Assembly: GCF_029945535.1 (NCBI RefSeq)
Contig: NZ_JAQSCU010000010.1
Location: 769,956 to 833,955 of the forward strand
Direction of reading: 5' to 3'
Length of the DNA stretch: 64,000 nt
Source of the DNA: Methylotenera sp.
GTDB lineage: Bacteria > Pseudomonadota > Gammaproteobacteria > Burkholderiales > Methylophilaceae
Shown here: positions 8,933 through 18,833 of the stretch, in pieces
Layout: each line of letters starts with the position of its first letter
How positions within the stretch are numbered: the first letter of the stretch is position 1
Made by a program: the position numbers and the translations under genes
Notes under the pieces: generated by a model
Databases searched by the model: none
What the model was told of the DNA's origin: nothing
What the model saw: the letters and a program-made list of their open reading frames with translations, nothing else

Positions 8933-10435
8933 TTAAGAGAATAGTCTATGTGCGCTATCTGAGCCAGGGACGATGCCACGTACTAGCATGGTGGCTTGCA
9001 ACACCTTAATTTGCTGACGAATTTTCTCGACTTGAATATCACCCAACACTTTATTGTTGCTATCCACCAATGTTGCGTTTAGCCCTATTTCCATTTGTCT
9101 TGCTACTTGTATCATCTGATTAAAGGTTTCAGCGGACTGTTTAACATGTGGAATATCTAGTTGGAACGTAATCCCTTTTACCACCGAGGTTCTGAGCATT
9201 TCTGGGCTAAATGGATGATCGTCACGATTGAACATCACAAAGGATGGATGTTGCTTACTAGCTATATCATCTAGTGATTGATCAAAGTATTTAAAAGCGC
9301 CATCTGATGTAAGTGTTAAGCCCTGAGCCTCTGCTAAGCCGCGTAATTTGGTGCCAGTAAAAGCACCGCTGTCACCATGCATTAAATGAAAACCGATAGT
9401 TTTATCCACTTCAATACAAAATAAATCTAAAGAGTTGGCTGTATTCAGTGCATCGCCCGCATTTTGCCATTCCACATGACCATTAATATCTAACCCTAAA
9501 GTTTCAACCGCTAATTGAAAGCGGTTTAATGTGCTACGCTCCACTGCCCCACCGCGGTCTGCCAACTGCATACTGCAAGCCACTTTTGAAATAAGTCTAT
9601 TCAAAGCTTCTTGATTAGTTTGCATCTCTTTTAACAAATGCCATTGTTTGTTGGAGTCTAAAACATGCACGAAAATTGGTTTATCAAAGTTATCAAACAA
9701 TGAAGTTAAGGCATGATTTAATGCGCTAACAGGCGTGTCCGTAGATAAATATAACAATGCCGTTAAATCCATTTGCCCATGCAGCATCTCAGGCAAGCTC
9801 ACTGCAACCTCTATAGGTGCATTATTCTTTATTTGTGAATTTGGCTCTACTGGGTCTTGATGAGTTAAAGCTTGGTCGAACACTACTTTGAAGTCATTAG
9901 ATTGAGTATGTACAGCATCTTGCACTGGCGCTTGTTGATGCTGATCTTGTTTATCATTATCAGAAACTAATCTGTCCAATTTTGAATTGATGAGTTCGCT
10001 GTAGGTGTCATCAATAGACTCTTCTTTTTGCATTAGCAATTCTGCAGCATTTTCATTCGGTAAGGCTACAAACCTATCATCAGATTCTTCATATTTTGTG
10101 TTTAATGGCTGCTTGCTAACTGTCGCTATTTCATCAATTGAGAAGTGATTGCTAGCCCTGTTATCTGCAGCGCTATCAAATTGATTGGTATGAAATTTTG
10201 GTTCATTTAAGTTGCGCGCTTCAAAGCTTGGCTCACCAGTACCGAGCTCATCTAGACTATCTTCTAAGTCAGCATTGTCTAAATTATTGTCATCCAGTAA
10301 AGCATCTCTTTGCAAAGGTGAAAAGCTCTTTTCCACTTGATTGTGGAATCGTCTTTCCTGCCACCAATTAATAACAAGCACCGCCAGTATAATCAGCGCG
10401 CCTATGGCGATTAAGGCTATTTGTAATTCACTCAT
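8933..10435 (-). CDS. zipA: ZipA, cell division protein anchoring FtsZ
   Basis: 500 residues, longer than the roughly 330 of E. coli ZipA because of an extended acidic linker (about residues 40-210, rich in D, E, N and S). One N-terminal membrane helix (ALIAIGALIILAVLVINWW) is followed by the variable linker and a C-terminal ZipA domain (about 350-490) with VARQMEIGLNATLVDSNNK near the end. ZipA tethers FtsZ filaments to the membrane at the division ring and binds the FtsZ C-terminal tail. It is encoded between smc and ligA. Confidence 0.88.
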   Translation of the reverse strand: MSELQIALIAIGALIILAVLVINWWQERRFHNQVEKSFSPLQRDALLDDNNLDNADLEDSLDELGTGEPSFEARNLNEPKFHTNQFDSAADNRASNHFSIDEIATVSKQPLNTKYEESDDRFVALPNENAAELLMQKEESIDDTYSELINSKLDRLVSDNDKQDQHQQAPVQDAVHTQSNDFKVVFDQALTHQDPVEPNSQIKNNAPIEVAVSLPEMLHGQMDLTALLYLSTDTPVSALNHALTSLFDNFDKPIFVHVLDSNKQWHLLKEMQTNQEALNRLISKVACSMQLADRGGAVERSTLNRFQLAVETLGLDINGHVEWQNAGDALNTANSLDLFCIEVDKTIGFHLMHGDSGAFTGTKLRGLAEAQGLTLTSDGAFKYFDQSLDDIASKQHPSFVMFNRDDHPFSPEMLRTSVVKGITFQLDIPHVKQSAETFNQMIQVARQMEIGLNATLVDSNNKVLGDIQVEKIRQQIKVLQATMLVRGIVPGSDSAHRLFS

Positions 10436-10522
10436 TTACATTTAACTTTCAAAATTGCTCTCATCATTATTGCTTTCAGTATTACTTTAAATCGTTGCTA
10501 TATTGCTAATGCATGCTGCCAA

Positions 10523-13500
10523 TTAAACCGCTACTTCTTCCATCATTCGCACTGCTGCTTCCATATCGACATCCACAATACGTGAAACGCCAGACTCTTG
10601 CATAGTAACACCTATCAATTGCTGCGCCATTTCCATGGTTATTTTATTATGACTTACATATAAAAACTGCGTTTTCTCAGACATTTTTTTCACCATTGTG
10701 CAAAAACGCTCGGTATTACTGTCATCCAAGGGCGCATCAACCTCATCCATCAAGCAAAATGGTGCTGGATTCAACCTAAATAAAGCAAATACCAAGGCTA
10801 AAGCGGTGAGTGCCTTTTCACCGCCAGATAATAAATGTATCGTGCTGTTTTTCTTGCCTGGCGGTTGCGCAAAAACTTGCATACCCGTATCTAATATCTC
10901 TTCACCCAGAAGCTCTAATCTTGCTTGTCCGCCGCCAAATAACGTAGTGAATAGTTCCATAAAGTGACGATTAGCCTCATCAAATGTCACTTGCAAACGC
11001 CCTCTTGTTTCTTTATCGATCTTACGTATAGCATCTTCTAACGTTTCGCTGGCATCCGTTAAGTCTTTACATTGACTATCCAAATATTGTTTGCGAGTTT
11101 GCTCGCTTTCCAGCTCTTGAATAGCCGCCAAGTTGACCGCGCCTAACTCTTCTATATCCAGAACAAGCTTGTCACGTTTATTTTCTAAATCAGTCACTTT
11201 AAGCTTATTCTCGCCACCATTAGCCGTTAGATGCTCAGTAAGTTCAGCCTCACTCAATTGCGAAGCTGATAACTCAGCCTGACATTGCTCAAAATACAAG
11301 CGCGCTTCTTGCTCACTTAGCCGACTAGCTTCCAACTTATCTCGCAAGGGGTGCAATAACTGCTCGTTCTGCATGCGCATGCGCTCTTGCTGTTGCAAAG
11401 CCTGCTCGCAATCGCTCATTTGGTTGCGTGCGTTTACCAAAGTAAGCTCTTGCTGTTGTTTATTATTAATAGCTGCTTCTAAATTAGCTTTTAACGCTTC
11501 CATTTTGGTGGCGGCTAATGTGGTTTCTACTTCATTGCAGCGTAATTTAAGGCTAGTATTTTCTTCAAGTAAATAGTTAATTTTATTATTTAAATCATTG
11601 ATATTATTGTTATTTAACTTAATATTAAAAGACTTTTCTTGATACGCACGCTCTAATGATTGCAGTTGGCTTCTGGCATAATTAAACGCCAGTTCAGCTT
11701 GTCGTCTGTTTTTATCTGCTTCGTCTTTTTCATTCTGTAACTGTCGAAAGCCTTGTGAAATCTCAGCCACAGATTGCTCTTTTAACGCTGTTTCAGCTTT
11801 GAGATTAACTAACTTTTCACTCACCAATGAGCTATCCGCTTGTAAGGTTTTTTCTCGCTGCAAAGCATTTAATTGTTGCTGTTTGAGCTGTTGCAGCGCC
11901 ATACTTAATTGATGCGCCTGCTGCGTCACTGTCTTTAATTGTAGGCTGCGCGTTTGATGCTCGTGGCGCAAGGTTTGCAATTGCTGCTCTAACTCATTAA
12001 CTTGATTGCCCGCTAGCACTAAATTTTCCTGCAAACCAGGTAGTTTCTTTACCAGTGCATCAAGTTGAGCCTGTCTTTCTAGTACGCCATGTAATATAGA
12101 TTGCGCGCCAAAATAGGTCACACTTTGTGCTGTGTATATATCACCTTGCTTGTTCACCAAATACTCACCGTAAGCTAAGCCTTTGCGCGCAGCATTTGCA
12201 TCTACGCCTTCCTCAAGCACATACGCGCCTGCCAGCCAATCTTGTAGAACAGCTTGTAAGTCTGGGGTTATCTTTTCTACAAATGAATAAAGTGAAGCTT
12301 GGGGCAACCTCGCCGCAACATTGCGCGTTGTGGTTAAATCAGACGTTATAGCTAAACTTAACGCGCTGGGCGGTCTAGTGGCTGGCAAGCCTTTAACTGC
12401 CGTGATTTCAGAAGTTGCAAGTGCATTTAACCTTCCGCCCAAAGCCGATTCCAATGCGGTTTCCCAGCCAGACTTAATGCTAATCTTTTGCCAAATACGC
12501 GCGTTGTTATCTAAGCCAGCAGCCTTCAACCAACTTGTTAGCGCTGCTTCATTGTTGCCATTGCGCATGGTTTGCTGAATTTTATTTAAAGACCCTATCT
12601 CAGCTTCCAACAGATTTAACTCTCGCTGTTGGGCTAAATGTGCATCTCGACTGGCTTTGAGTGACAAGTTAAGCGATTGCTCATTTTGCAATACTTCAGC
12701 AGCGCGTTTTTCTAAACTAGCAATCTCAGCCTCAGCCGCCGCTAGCTGTATTTCTTTCTCTGTCAGCACTTCATCCGCGGGGAATTGAATGCTACTCAAA
12801 TTTTGTTGCAGACGCTGCAACTGCTCGTTCGTTTCAGCGATGGTGCGGGCTATATGACCAATATTTGCTTGCTCTAACTTTAAACGCTGATCCGCATGCG
12901 TAAGCGCAGCTTGGCTAGTGTTAAAGATTGCCAATGCTTGTTGATATTCAGTAGATAAGGTTGGAACTGCCTCACGAGCCTCTTTTATTATTAATTCAGC
13001 TGCTGAAAAATCTGTATTTGCTAAATGCAATTCATTTTGTGCATTTGATAAACTCGCCTGAAAATTACTTTGTTGCGTGATGTTTTTCTCTAACTGAGTA
13101 TTGATCTGTTGCAACTGTAACTGCATGCGCTCACGTGCATCTGCAGTATTTTTTACTTGATTCTCAAGATTTGAAACCTCTGCGTTTGCTTCATAATACT
13201 TAGCTTGCGCCTGATTCACTGCCTCAGTCGCGGAAAAATTCTTCTGCCTAGCCACTTCTAGCGCACTTTCATTACTTCTCAAGCTCGCCATTTGCGCTTC
13301 AAGTTCATTCACTAGCTTTTCTACCTGACGCTGCGCTTTCTCCCATTGCGCGCTGGCATCACGTTTCTTTAGCAGCCAAACTTGACCTTTAGTAATGGTT
13401 AAAGCCGCCTGTAAACGATGATATTCTCCTGCAACAACAGCTTGAGACTGTAAGCGTGCAATTTGCTTATCCAGCTCACGCAGAATATCTTCTACTCTAG

Positions 13501-14074
13501 TGAGATTCTCACGCGTATCTCGCAAACGTAGCTCGGTTTCGCGACGGCGTTCCTTATATTTACTAATACCAGCCGCTTCTTCTAAGAAAATACGCAATTC
13601 CTCTGGCTTAGCTTCAACAATCCGATTAATCGTATTTTGACCAATAATGGCGTAAGCGCGACCACCCAACCCCGTACCTAAAAACAAATCAGCCACATCG
13701 CGACGACGCACCACAGTGTTATTAATATAGTAGGTTGAGCCTTTATCACGCTCAATCACGCGTTTAACGGAAATTTCAGCGTATTGACTCCACTCCCCTG
13801 ACGCGCCACCTAAACTGTTATCAAACACCAATTCGACACTGGCGCGCGAAATAGGCTTACGATTGCCAGACCCGTTAAAAATAACGGCATCCATACTATC
13901 GCCACGCATTTCTTTTGCCGACGACTCACCCAATACCCAGCGCACAGACTCCATGACGTTGGACTTACCACAACCATTAGGTCCAACCACACCCACACGT
14001 TGACCATGGATATGCAACGTTGTCGGATCAACAAACGATTTAAAGCCTGCAAGTTTTAAGTGAGTTAAACGCAA
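10523..14074 (-). CDS. smc: Smc, chromosome condensation ATPase
   Basis: 1183 residues, the standard SMC length. The Walker A motif GPNGCGKSN is near residue 32, with the arginine-finger region after it. Two long coiled coils flank a hinge (about 500-660). The C-terminal head carries the signature LSGGEKALTALALVFALF and Walker B APFCLMDEVDAPLDDSN. Smc dimers with ScpAB load at parS and extrude loops to organise and segregate the chromosome. It begins the smc-zipA-ligA-cysQ cluster and is divergent from queF, with an 81-base intergenic region. Confidence 0.97.
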   Translation of the reverse strand: MRLTHLKLAGFKSFVDPTTLHIHGQRVGVVGPNGCGKSNVMESVRWVLGESSAKEMRGDSMDAVIFNGSGNRKPISRASVELVFDNSLGGASGEWSQYAEISVKRVIERDKGSTYYINNTVVRRRDVADLFLGTGLGGRAYAIIGQNTINRIVEAKPEELRIFLEEAAGISKYKERRRETELRLRDTRENLTRVEDILRELDKQIARLQSQAVVAGEYHRLQAALTITKGQVWLLKKRDASAQWEKAQRQVEKLVNELEAQMASLRSNESALEVARQKNFSATEAVNQAQAKYYEANAEVSNLENQVKNTADARERMQLQLQQINTQLEKNITQQSNFQASLSNAQNELHLANTDFSAAELIIKEAREAVPTLSTEYQQALAIFNTSQAALTHADQRLKLEQANIGHIARTIAETNEQLQRLQQNLSSIQFPADEVLTEKEIQLAAAEAEIASLEKRAAEVLQNEQSLNLSLKASRDAHLAQQRELNLLEAEIGSLNKIQQTMRNGNNEAALTSWLKAAGLDNNARIWQKISIKSGWETALESALGGRLNALATSEITAVKGLPATRPPSALSLAITSDLTTTRNVAARLPQASLYSFVEKITPDLQAVLQDWLAGAYVLEEGVDANAARKGLAYGEYLVNKQGDIYTAQSVTYFGAQSILHGVLERQAQLDALVKKLPGLQENLVLAGNQVNELEQQLQTLRHEHQTRSLQLKTVTQQAHQLSMALQQLKQQQLNALQREKTLQADSSLVSEKLVNLKAETALKEQSVAEISQGFRQLQNEKDEADKNRRQAELAFNYARSQLQSLERAYQEKSFNIKLNNNNINDLNNKINYLLEENTSLKLRCNEVETTLAATKMEALKANLEAAINNKQQQELTLVNARNQMSDCEQALQQQERMRMQNEQLLHPLRDKLEASRLSEQEARLYFEQCQAELSASQLSEAELTEHLTANGGENKLKVTDLENKRDKLVLDIEELGAVNLAAIQELESEQTRKQYLDSQCKDLTDASETLEDAIRKIDKETRGRLQVTFDEANRHFMELFTTLFGGGQARLELLGEEILDTGMQVFAQPPGKKNSTIHLLSGGEKALTALALVFALFRLNPAPFCLMDEVDAPLDDSNTERFCTMVKKMSEKTQFLYVSHNKITMEMAQQLIGVTMQESGVSRIVDVDMEAAVRMMEEVAV

Positions 14075-14155
14075 ATTGAATAGAAATTATTTAAGCTAAA
14101 TTTTTGTAGAATTTTATAAGCTAGTATAATAACTTTTTTTAAGCAAAAACACCCT

Positions 14156-14602
14156 ATGACTACACAATCAATCGGCGGCAAACCAACCGCACAACCCACT
14201 AAAACACTAGAAACGTTTGAAAATCCAAATCAAGCGCGTGATTTCCACATTCATATGGAAATTCCTGAGTTCACCTGCCTTTGTCCAAAAACAGGTCAAC
14301 CAGATTTTGCCGTCATTTATCTAGACTACATTCCAGACCAAACCTGCGTTGAGCTAAAAAGCTTAAAACTATATATGTGGTCTTTCCGTGATGAAGGTTG
14401 CTTCCACGAAGCCGTGACTAATATGATATTAGATGACCTAGTTGCTGCCACTCAACCAAAATTCATGCGCGTAACTGCCAAGTTCTACGTGCGTGGCGGA
14501 GTATTTACTAATGTAGTCGCTGAACATCGTAAAGCAGGTTGGCAACCACTACCGCGTGTTGAACTCACCCAATTCGAGAACCAATCGAATATTCGAGGCT
14601 AG
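14156..14602 (+). CDS. queF: QueF, NADPH-dependent 7-cyano-7-deazaguanine reductase
   Basis: 148 residues, the short unimodular type. The substrate-binding cysteine is in [13 protein letters not shown] (Cys43) with the catalytic aspartate in the same motif, and the NADPH-binding signature is [20 protein letters not shown]. It reduces the nitrile preQ0 to the amine preQ1, the last free-base step of queuosine synthesis before insertion into tRNA. A TATAAT at 14125-14130 lies upstream of its ATG and gives a very short leader with no room for a preQ1 riboswitch. It is divergent from smc. Confidence 0.96.
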   Translation: MTTQSIGGKPTAQPTKTLETFENPNQARDFHIHMEIPEFTCLCPKTGQPDFAVIYLDYIPDQTCVELKSLKLYMWSFRDEGCFHEAVTNMILDDLVAATQPKFMRVTAKFYVRGGVFTNVVAEHRKAGWQPLPRVELTQFENQSNIRG

Positions 14603-14658
14603 TTTTAAAGTAATTTTGAAATAAATTCGCCACAATTCAAAAATGCTGGTGAAAATCA

Positions 14659-14687
14659 TTGACAATAGTTCGCACCATCATTAATAT
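14659..14687 (+). promoter_or_regulatory. Consensus sigma70 promoter for tRNA-Ala
   Basis: TTGACA (14659-14664), a 17-bp spacer and TAATAT (14682-14687) match the vegetative consensus closely. It lies about 50 bases upstream of tRNA-Ala, the strength expected for a stable RNA gene. A G+C-rich discriminator (GGCGCC) follows the -10, as in stringently controlled promoters. Confidence 0.75.
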
Positions 14688-14739
14688 GGCGCCTCGCTGA
14701 TGACGCAAGTAAATCACCAGCGAAATTTGATGTAGATTT

Positions 14740-14815
<76 letters not shown>

Positions 14816-14903
14816 AAAAGGAAAAAATTACTAAATTCTGCTTAGATAATTAAGTGTTTTGTAGTATGATGTTGCACTTGTAATACGGTACAGAAATTCT
14901 TAG

Positions 14904-14979
14904 GTCCCCATCGTCTAGAGGCCTAGGACACCTCCCTTTCACGGAGGCGACCGGGGTTCGAATCCCCGTGGGGACGCCA
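14904..14979 (+). tRNA. tRNA-Glu, anticodon TTC
   Basis: A 76-base cloverleaf with encoded CCA. The acceptor GTCCCCA pairs with the 3' TGGGGAC, and the anticodon stem CCTCC/GGAGG carries loop CTTTCAC (anticodon TTC). The 3' half, from the anticodon loop on, is overlapped antisense by the C-terminal codons of the serine recombinase, so this tRNA is probably an integration site. Confidence 0.96.
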
Positions 14980-16432
14980 GCTCAACCCCGCTTTTTAACT
15001 TGTAAGTTATTGATATGGTTAAAGATGCGGTATCTAAAATAATAGTTTCTACTATTGTTTTGAGCATGGCCTTAATATCTTCGGCTGCTTTGTCTTCAAA
15101 GCTATCGACGATATTGTTAAGCATAACTTTAATATCCTTTAAAGTTAGCTTTTTGTAATCACGACTTAATTCCGCTTCACCCTTCAAGGCGTTCAATCTT
15201 TCTGTTAGCGCAATTCTCTCAATCTCATTTGTTTCAATAGCTCGCAACAATGCATCTGGAGCTGAAGTTTTTGTTAATAGATCAGACAGTCTTAAATTGT
15301 TGGAATCAATCTCACTTACTTTTTTAGCAATATATTTAATTTCAGCATCAGAATCTTTTACACCTGCCAGCTGTTTTTTGTAATGTTCAAGAATTGCAGC
15401 TGCATAATCGTCACCTTGCAAATCTGCAAATACTTTACGAAGCACAGCCTTCTCCACAGCTTCAGCGTTCATCCTTTTACCTTTTCCAGCTCGATATGCA
15501 CCATCACCGTCTGAAACAAACATTATTCCGTCTGTGTTTTGGAGAAGTCCTGACAATATGTATGGTCTTTTTGCTACACGATCCGGCGCATATTTCCTAG
15601 AATCCAACTGTTTGAGTATTAAATCAGCCTCTTCTTCAGTAATTAAAGCGTCGTGAGTGCCTTTTGTTATAACCCATTCTGACTCATCTCTAAACTTTGT
15701 TCCGCTGCCCGCTTCTGCATGACGGTTCCAAACTGTGTGGCCAGCATAAACTAAGGCATTGCGTTCAATATCAATAAGCGTTGTAACTGGGGAAATTAAT
15801 CCGGCTACTTCTATCGACCTGGCACGCGATGATCCTTTTGCCCGTTTCTTTAAGTATGTGGCCATGGCTGCAGCATCATCAGATTTTATTAGCTTAGATT
15901 TCATGACTGGAGATCCATCACGAATTGCACCAGTCGGCGTATGCTCTAACTGATAACCCCTTGGCGCGCGACCTCCTGCCCGAAAACCTTGCTTCACATT
16001 TTCATTCATCCCAGCTAAGCCCTTAGCTTTACTAGTAAGTGAATGCCACTCATCCATGGCCTGCAAGATAGATTTTAGAATCATCTCAGTTGCTGGGTCG
16101 GCGTCTGGTAAGCTTTTATAAATTACACGAACGCCCTGCTTCTTGCATTCCTGCTCTTCAAAGATAATGGAGATCATACGTCTGCGCGAGATTCGTGAAG
16201 TGTCCAGTGCTAAAACTATGGACCATTCTTTCTTACCCAGCCGCATCTCAGCGATCATTGCTTGAAAGCCTGGACGGTCATCATCCTTACCTGACTCAAC
16301 CGCGTCCTCAAACTCTTTTACAATTAGGTAATTTTTTGTTTGCGCAAGTTCACACAGCTGTCTGCGTTGTGCGTCGAGTGAGACTTCAGAACGGTCTTTG
16401 GAAGACCTTAGATATAGAACACATTTTTCCAT
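14939..16432 (-). CDS. Serine recombinase (integrase-like) ending inside tRNA-Glu
   Basis: 497 residues from the ATG at 16432. The N-terminal resolvase/invertase catalytic domain begins VLYLRSSKDRSEVSLDAQRR, where the serine in YLRSSKD is the likely nucleophile, and continues with LALDTSRISRRR. A recombinase DNA-binding domain follows (NVKQGFRAGGRAPRGYQLE), then a C-terminal coiled coil (about 370-460). The usual zinc-ribbon cysteines after LSGLL are missing (LSGLLQNTDGIMFVSDGDG). The last residues, SPRGFEPRSPP, are encoded by the antisense of tRNA-Glu, the classic sign of an integrase whose attachment site is that tRNA. A 6-bp inverted repeat (AGCCCA 16438-16443, TGGGCT 16453-16458) covers the leader and may be an operator. 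I could not find a matching right attachment site in the window. Confidence 0.88.
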   Translation of the reverse strand: MEKCVLYLRSSKDRSEVSLDAQRRQLCELAQTKNYLIVKEFEDAVESGKDDDRPGFQAMIAEMRLGKKEWSIVLALDTSRISRRRMISIIFEEQECKKQGVRVIYKSLPDADPATEMILKSILQAMDEWHSLTSKAKGLAGMNENVKQGFRAGGRAPRGYQLEHTPTGAIRDGSPVMKSKLIKSDDAAAMATYLKKRAKGSSRARSIEVAGLISPVTTLIDIERNALVYAGHTVWNRHAEAGSGTKFRDESEWVITKGTHDALITEEEADLILKQLDSRKYAPDRVAKRPYILSGLLQNTDGIMFVSDGDGAYRAGKGKRMNAEAVEKAVLRKVFADLQGDDYAAAILEHYKKQLAGVKDSDAEIKYIAKKVSEIDSNNLRLSDLLTKTSAPDALLRAIETNEIERIALTERLNALKGEAELSRDYKKLTLKDIKVMLNNIVDSFEDKAAEDIKAMLKTIVETIILDTASLTISITYKLKSGVELASPRGFEPRSPP

Positions 16433-16707
16433 GAAAAAGCCCACCGTATAGATGGGCTAATTATATATGAGTTAAATTAATCGGGTATTTGTAAAGCTGT
16501 GTGTATGAACTAAATCTAAGAAACTTTGCGCTATAGTCTAAATTGGTAAAAGAGTGTTGATTTTACTTTTTGAAAGTCTGCTTTGAGGCAAGCTAATTTG
16601 GAGGTCAAAGGGCAAAAACCGACCCAAAGCGGACTGTCACATATATTGAAAAAATGTGAAATCAATTTTGAATCAATGATGTATAAGTCATCTTAACTTA
16701 TATATCG

Positions 16708-17610
16708 TCAACTTATAGCTTTAATGAATTGTTTTCTCAACCATACATTTGATGCGTCCTCGTGCACACGTGGGTGCCATGCCATAGCCAGTTCAAAAGC
16801 GGGGATCTCGAATGGGACATCAATTAAGTCAAGTGAGCTTTCATATCTATTTAACAGTTGGCTTGGTAGTGTGGTAACACAATCACTATTTGAAAGAACC
16901 AGGGCTACTTGGTTATAGCTAGAGACAGAAACAACAACATTTCTTTGGCAGGTAAGTGATGCAAGTATATGATCAATAGAAGTTACAAAGTCTGCTTTTT
17001 GAGAAACAACTACATGTGAAAGCTTACAATAATCTGCCAGTGATGGTTTTGATATCCCACGAGGGTGCTCTTTTCTTTGAGCCATTAAAAACCTGTCTTT
17101 CATAAGGTATCTCATTTTTAAGCTCTCTGGCATCTTATTCATATCGCCGATATAGAGATCAATTTCACCTTGTGCCATTCGTTCATTTAAATATTGCTCA
17201 TATGGAGGAATAACTGACATCTGAAGATTATAGTTGTTTTGATTTAGAACCTCTGCCATTACAGTTAACCCTAAAATAGTGAATACACTATCATTGGCGG
17301 CGATAACAAATTTTCGTTTTGATGTCTTTGGATCAAAGTAATTTTGATGTTGTAGCGCGTCCTTTAACCCATCTAACGAAACTCTTAGCCTCTCTTGAAT
17401 TTCCAAGCCACGTTCGGTGGGTACCATGCCTCTTCCGTTATCTGATGGAACTAGCAAACGATCATCAAAAATATCCCTTAGCTTTGATAATTGTGTTGAA
17501 AGAGCTGGCTGGCTTACATTAAGTCGTTTAGCTGCTTTAGTAACATTTCGTTCTTCAAGCAAAATATCCAATGACACCAAAAGAGGAAAGTCTGATCTAT
17601 TTATATTCAT
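16708..17610 (-). CDS. LysR-type transcriptional regulator
   Basis: About 300 residues from the ATG encoding MNINRSDFPLLVSLDILLEE. The winged helix-turn-helix is clear (RNVTKAAKRLNVSQPALSTQ), followed by a linker helix and a substrate-binding domain (from about residue 90). The family normally binds a small effector and activates a divergently transcribed target. That target here is the metallo-beta-lactamase-fold gene starting at 17751, 140 bases away. A perfect ATAAT-N5-ATTAT dyad lies in the gap. A longer start upstream (17646) exists but would extend into the control region. Confidence 0.9.
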   Translation of the reverse strand: MNINRSDFPLLVSLDILLEERNVTKAAKRLNVSQPALSTQLSKLRDIFDDRLLVPSDNGRGMVPTERGLEIQERLRVSLDGLKDALQHQNYFDPKTSKRKFVIAANDSVFTILGLTVMAEVLNQNNYNLQMSVIPPYEQYLNERMAQGEIDLYIGDMNKMPESLKMRYLMKDRFLMAQRKEHPRGISKPSLADYCKLSHVVVSQKADFVTSIDHILASLTCQRNVVVSVSSYNQVALVLSNSDCVTTLPSQLLNRYESSLDLIDVPFEIPAFELAMAWHPRVHEDASNVWLRKQFIKAIS

Positions 17611-17646
17611 ATTAGTTATATCTGAGATAATAAATAACAATTTCAC

Positions 17647-17661
17647 ATAATTTAATATTAT
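17647..17661. promoter_or_regulatory. Candidate LysR-type operator
   Basis: ATAAT, five bases, ATTAT forms a perfect dyad within the region between the divergent regulator and hydrolase genes, matching the T-N11-A rule for LysR-type sites. A second palindrome, AGCAC-A-GTGCT, lies close by at about 17671-17681. Binding is inferred. Confidence 0.4.
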
Positions 17662-17750
17662 GGCTATTCTAGCACAGTGCTTTTATGACCTCTTAAGCAC
17701 ATGCTGGAAATATTTAGAGGCAATATTTATTGACATTAAAAGGAATCGTT

Positions 17751-18752
17751 ATGAAACTTAAAAATAATTATCAATCCAAACTGGCTATCTTAATATCCAC
17801 GTTGTTTTTACAAATCATCACCCCAAGCTTTGCTATTGCTGAGCCTGTAGTTGAGAAAGAGACGTTAGTTAAGTATCAAACACAGCCAGGGTTTTATAGG
17901 TATAAGCTGGGCAATTACGAAATCACTTCACTTTCAGATGGTTCTGTCCCTCAAGATTTACATGCATTACTTAAAGGAGGTAGCCAAAGTGAAGTGGATC
18001 AATTATTGACAAAAGCGCACTTACAAAGCCCAGTTGAGGCTTCCATTAATGCATTTTTAATCAATACAGGTACAAAAATAATCCTAGTTGATACTGGGGC
18101 TGGGGGCTTTTTTGGTCCAGGCTATGGCGGTAAGCTAATTGAAAGACTAAAAAATATCGGCTATGTTGCGGACCAAGTTACAGACATTCTAATCACACAT
18201 GTACACACCGACCATACTGGTGGTTTAGTGAAAGACGGGCAGGCTGCATTTCCTAACGCGACTATATATGTTGGCAAAGCTGATTTAGATTTTTTCTTGA
18301 ATGTAAAAAATCAGAATGGAGTAAATGGATATGACAAAGCTTACTTTCAACAAGCCACTGCTGCATTAACACCCTACGTAAAACTTGGACACATCAGCCC
18401 AATTAGTGGAAGTAAGCTTTTGTTCCCAGGCGTTAATGCAATGCCAACACCGGGCCACACACCAGGCCATTATTTTTACAAGGTTGAGAGTGCAGGGAAA
18501 AGCATCACATTTATCGGAGATTCTATCCATGTTGAGTCTGTTCAATTTCCAAAGCCAGAAATTACGATTACTTATGATGTTGACCAACCTGCTGCTGCCA
18601 AACAAAGAGCCATTCAATTTGAAAGAATAGCAAAAGAAGGTAGCCTGATTGCTGCGCCACATTTGCCATACCCAGGTATTGGTTATATTAACCAAGCGAC
18701 AGTAGGATATAAGTTTATTCGTACTGAATATCACGATCGTGAAGGAATTTAA
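17751..18752 (+). CDS. Exported metallo-beta-lactamase-fold hydrolase
   Basis: 333 residues beginning MKLKNNYQSKLAILISTLFL, a typical Sec signal ending near IAEP. The ATG at 17751 follows AAAGGAAT at good spacing; the TTG upstream is unlikely. The zinc-binding signature THVHTDHTGG is near residue 150, with further ligands in PTPGHTPGHYFYK and in FIGDSIHVESVQ. Proteins of this plan include periplasmic lactonases and similar hydrolases; the substrate cannot be read from sequence. It is divergent from the LysR gene and is followed by a hairpin and then an exported cupin. The three probably form one regulated module that handles a small molecule in the periplasm. Confidence 0.85.
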   Translation: MKLKNNYQSKLAILISTLFLQIITPSFAIAEPVVEKETLVKYQTQPGFYRYKLGNYEITSLSDGSVPQDLHALLKGGSQSEVDQLLTKAHLQSPVEASINAFLINTGTKIILVDTGAGGFFGPGYGGKLIERLKNIGYVADQVTDILITHVHTDHTGGLVKDGQAAFPNATIYVGKADLDFFLNVKNQNGVNGYDKAYFQQATAALTPYVKLGHISPISGSKLLFPGVNAMPTPGHTPGHYFYKVESAGKSITFIGDSIHVESVQFPKPEITITYDVDQPAAAKQRAIQFERIAKEGSLIAAPHLPYPGIGYINQATVGYKFIRTEYHDREGI

Positions 18753-18759
18753 AAAGAGG

Positions 18760-18782
18760 TGGATGGCAATGTTTGCCATCCA
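18760..18782 (+). terminator. Hairpin after the hydrolase gene
   Basis: TGGATGGCAA and TTGCCATCCA form a perfect 10-bp stem around a 3-base loop, starting 8 bases after the stop codon. No U-run follows. It may end most transcripts or protect the upstream mRNA's 3' end while letting some transcription reach the cupin gene. Confidence 0.5.
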
Positions 18783-18833
18783 ACTAATCTATGACAGCAC
18801 TAGAGCAATTAAATACTAAGAAAAGGGTTGGTA

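Noticed and set aside
16600..16640. Short G+C-rich string (GACCCAAAGCGGACTGTC) and similar strings near 19330 and 63690
   Set aside because: They resemble scattered degenerate non-coding repeats, but the copies are too dissimilar to support a repeat family.
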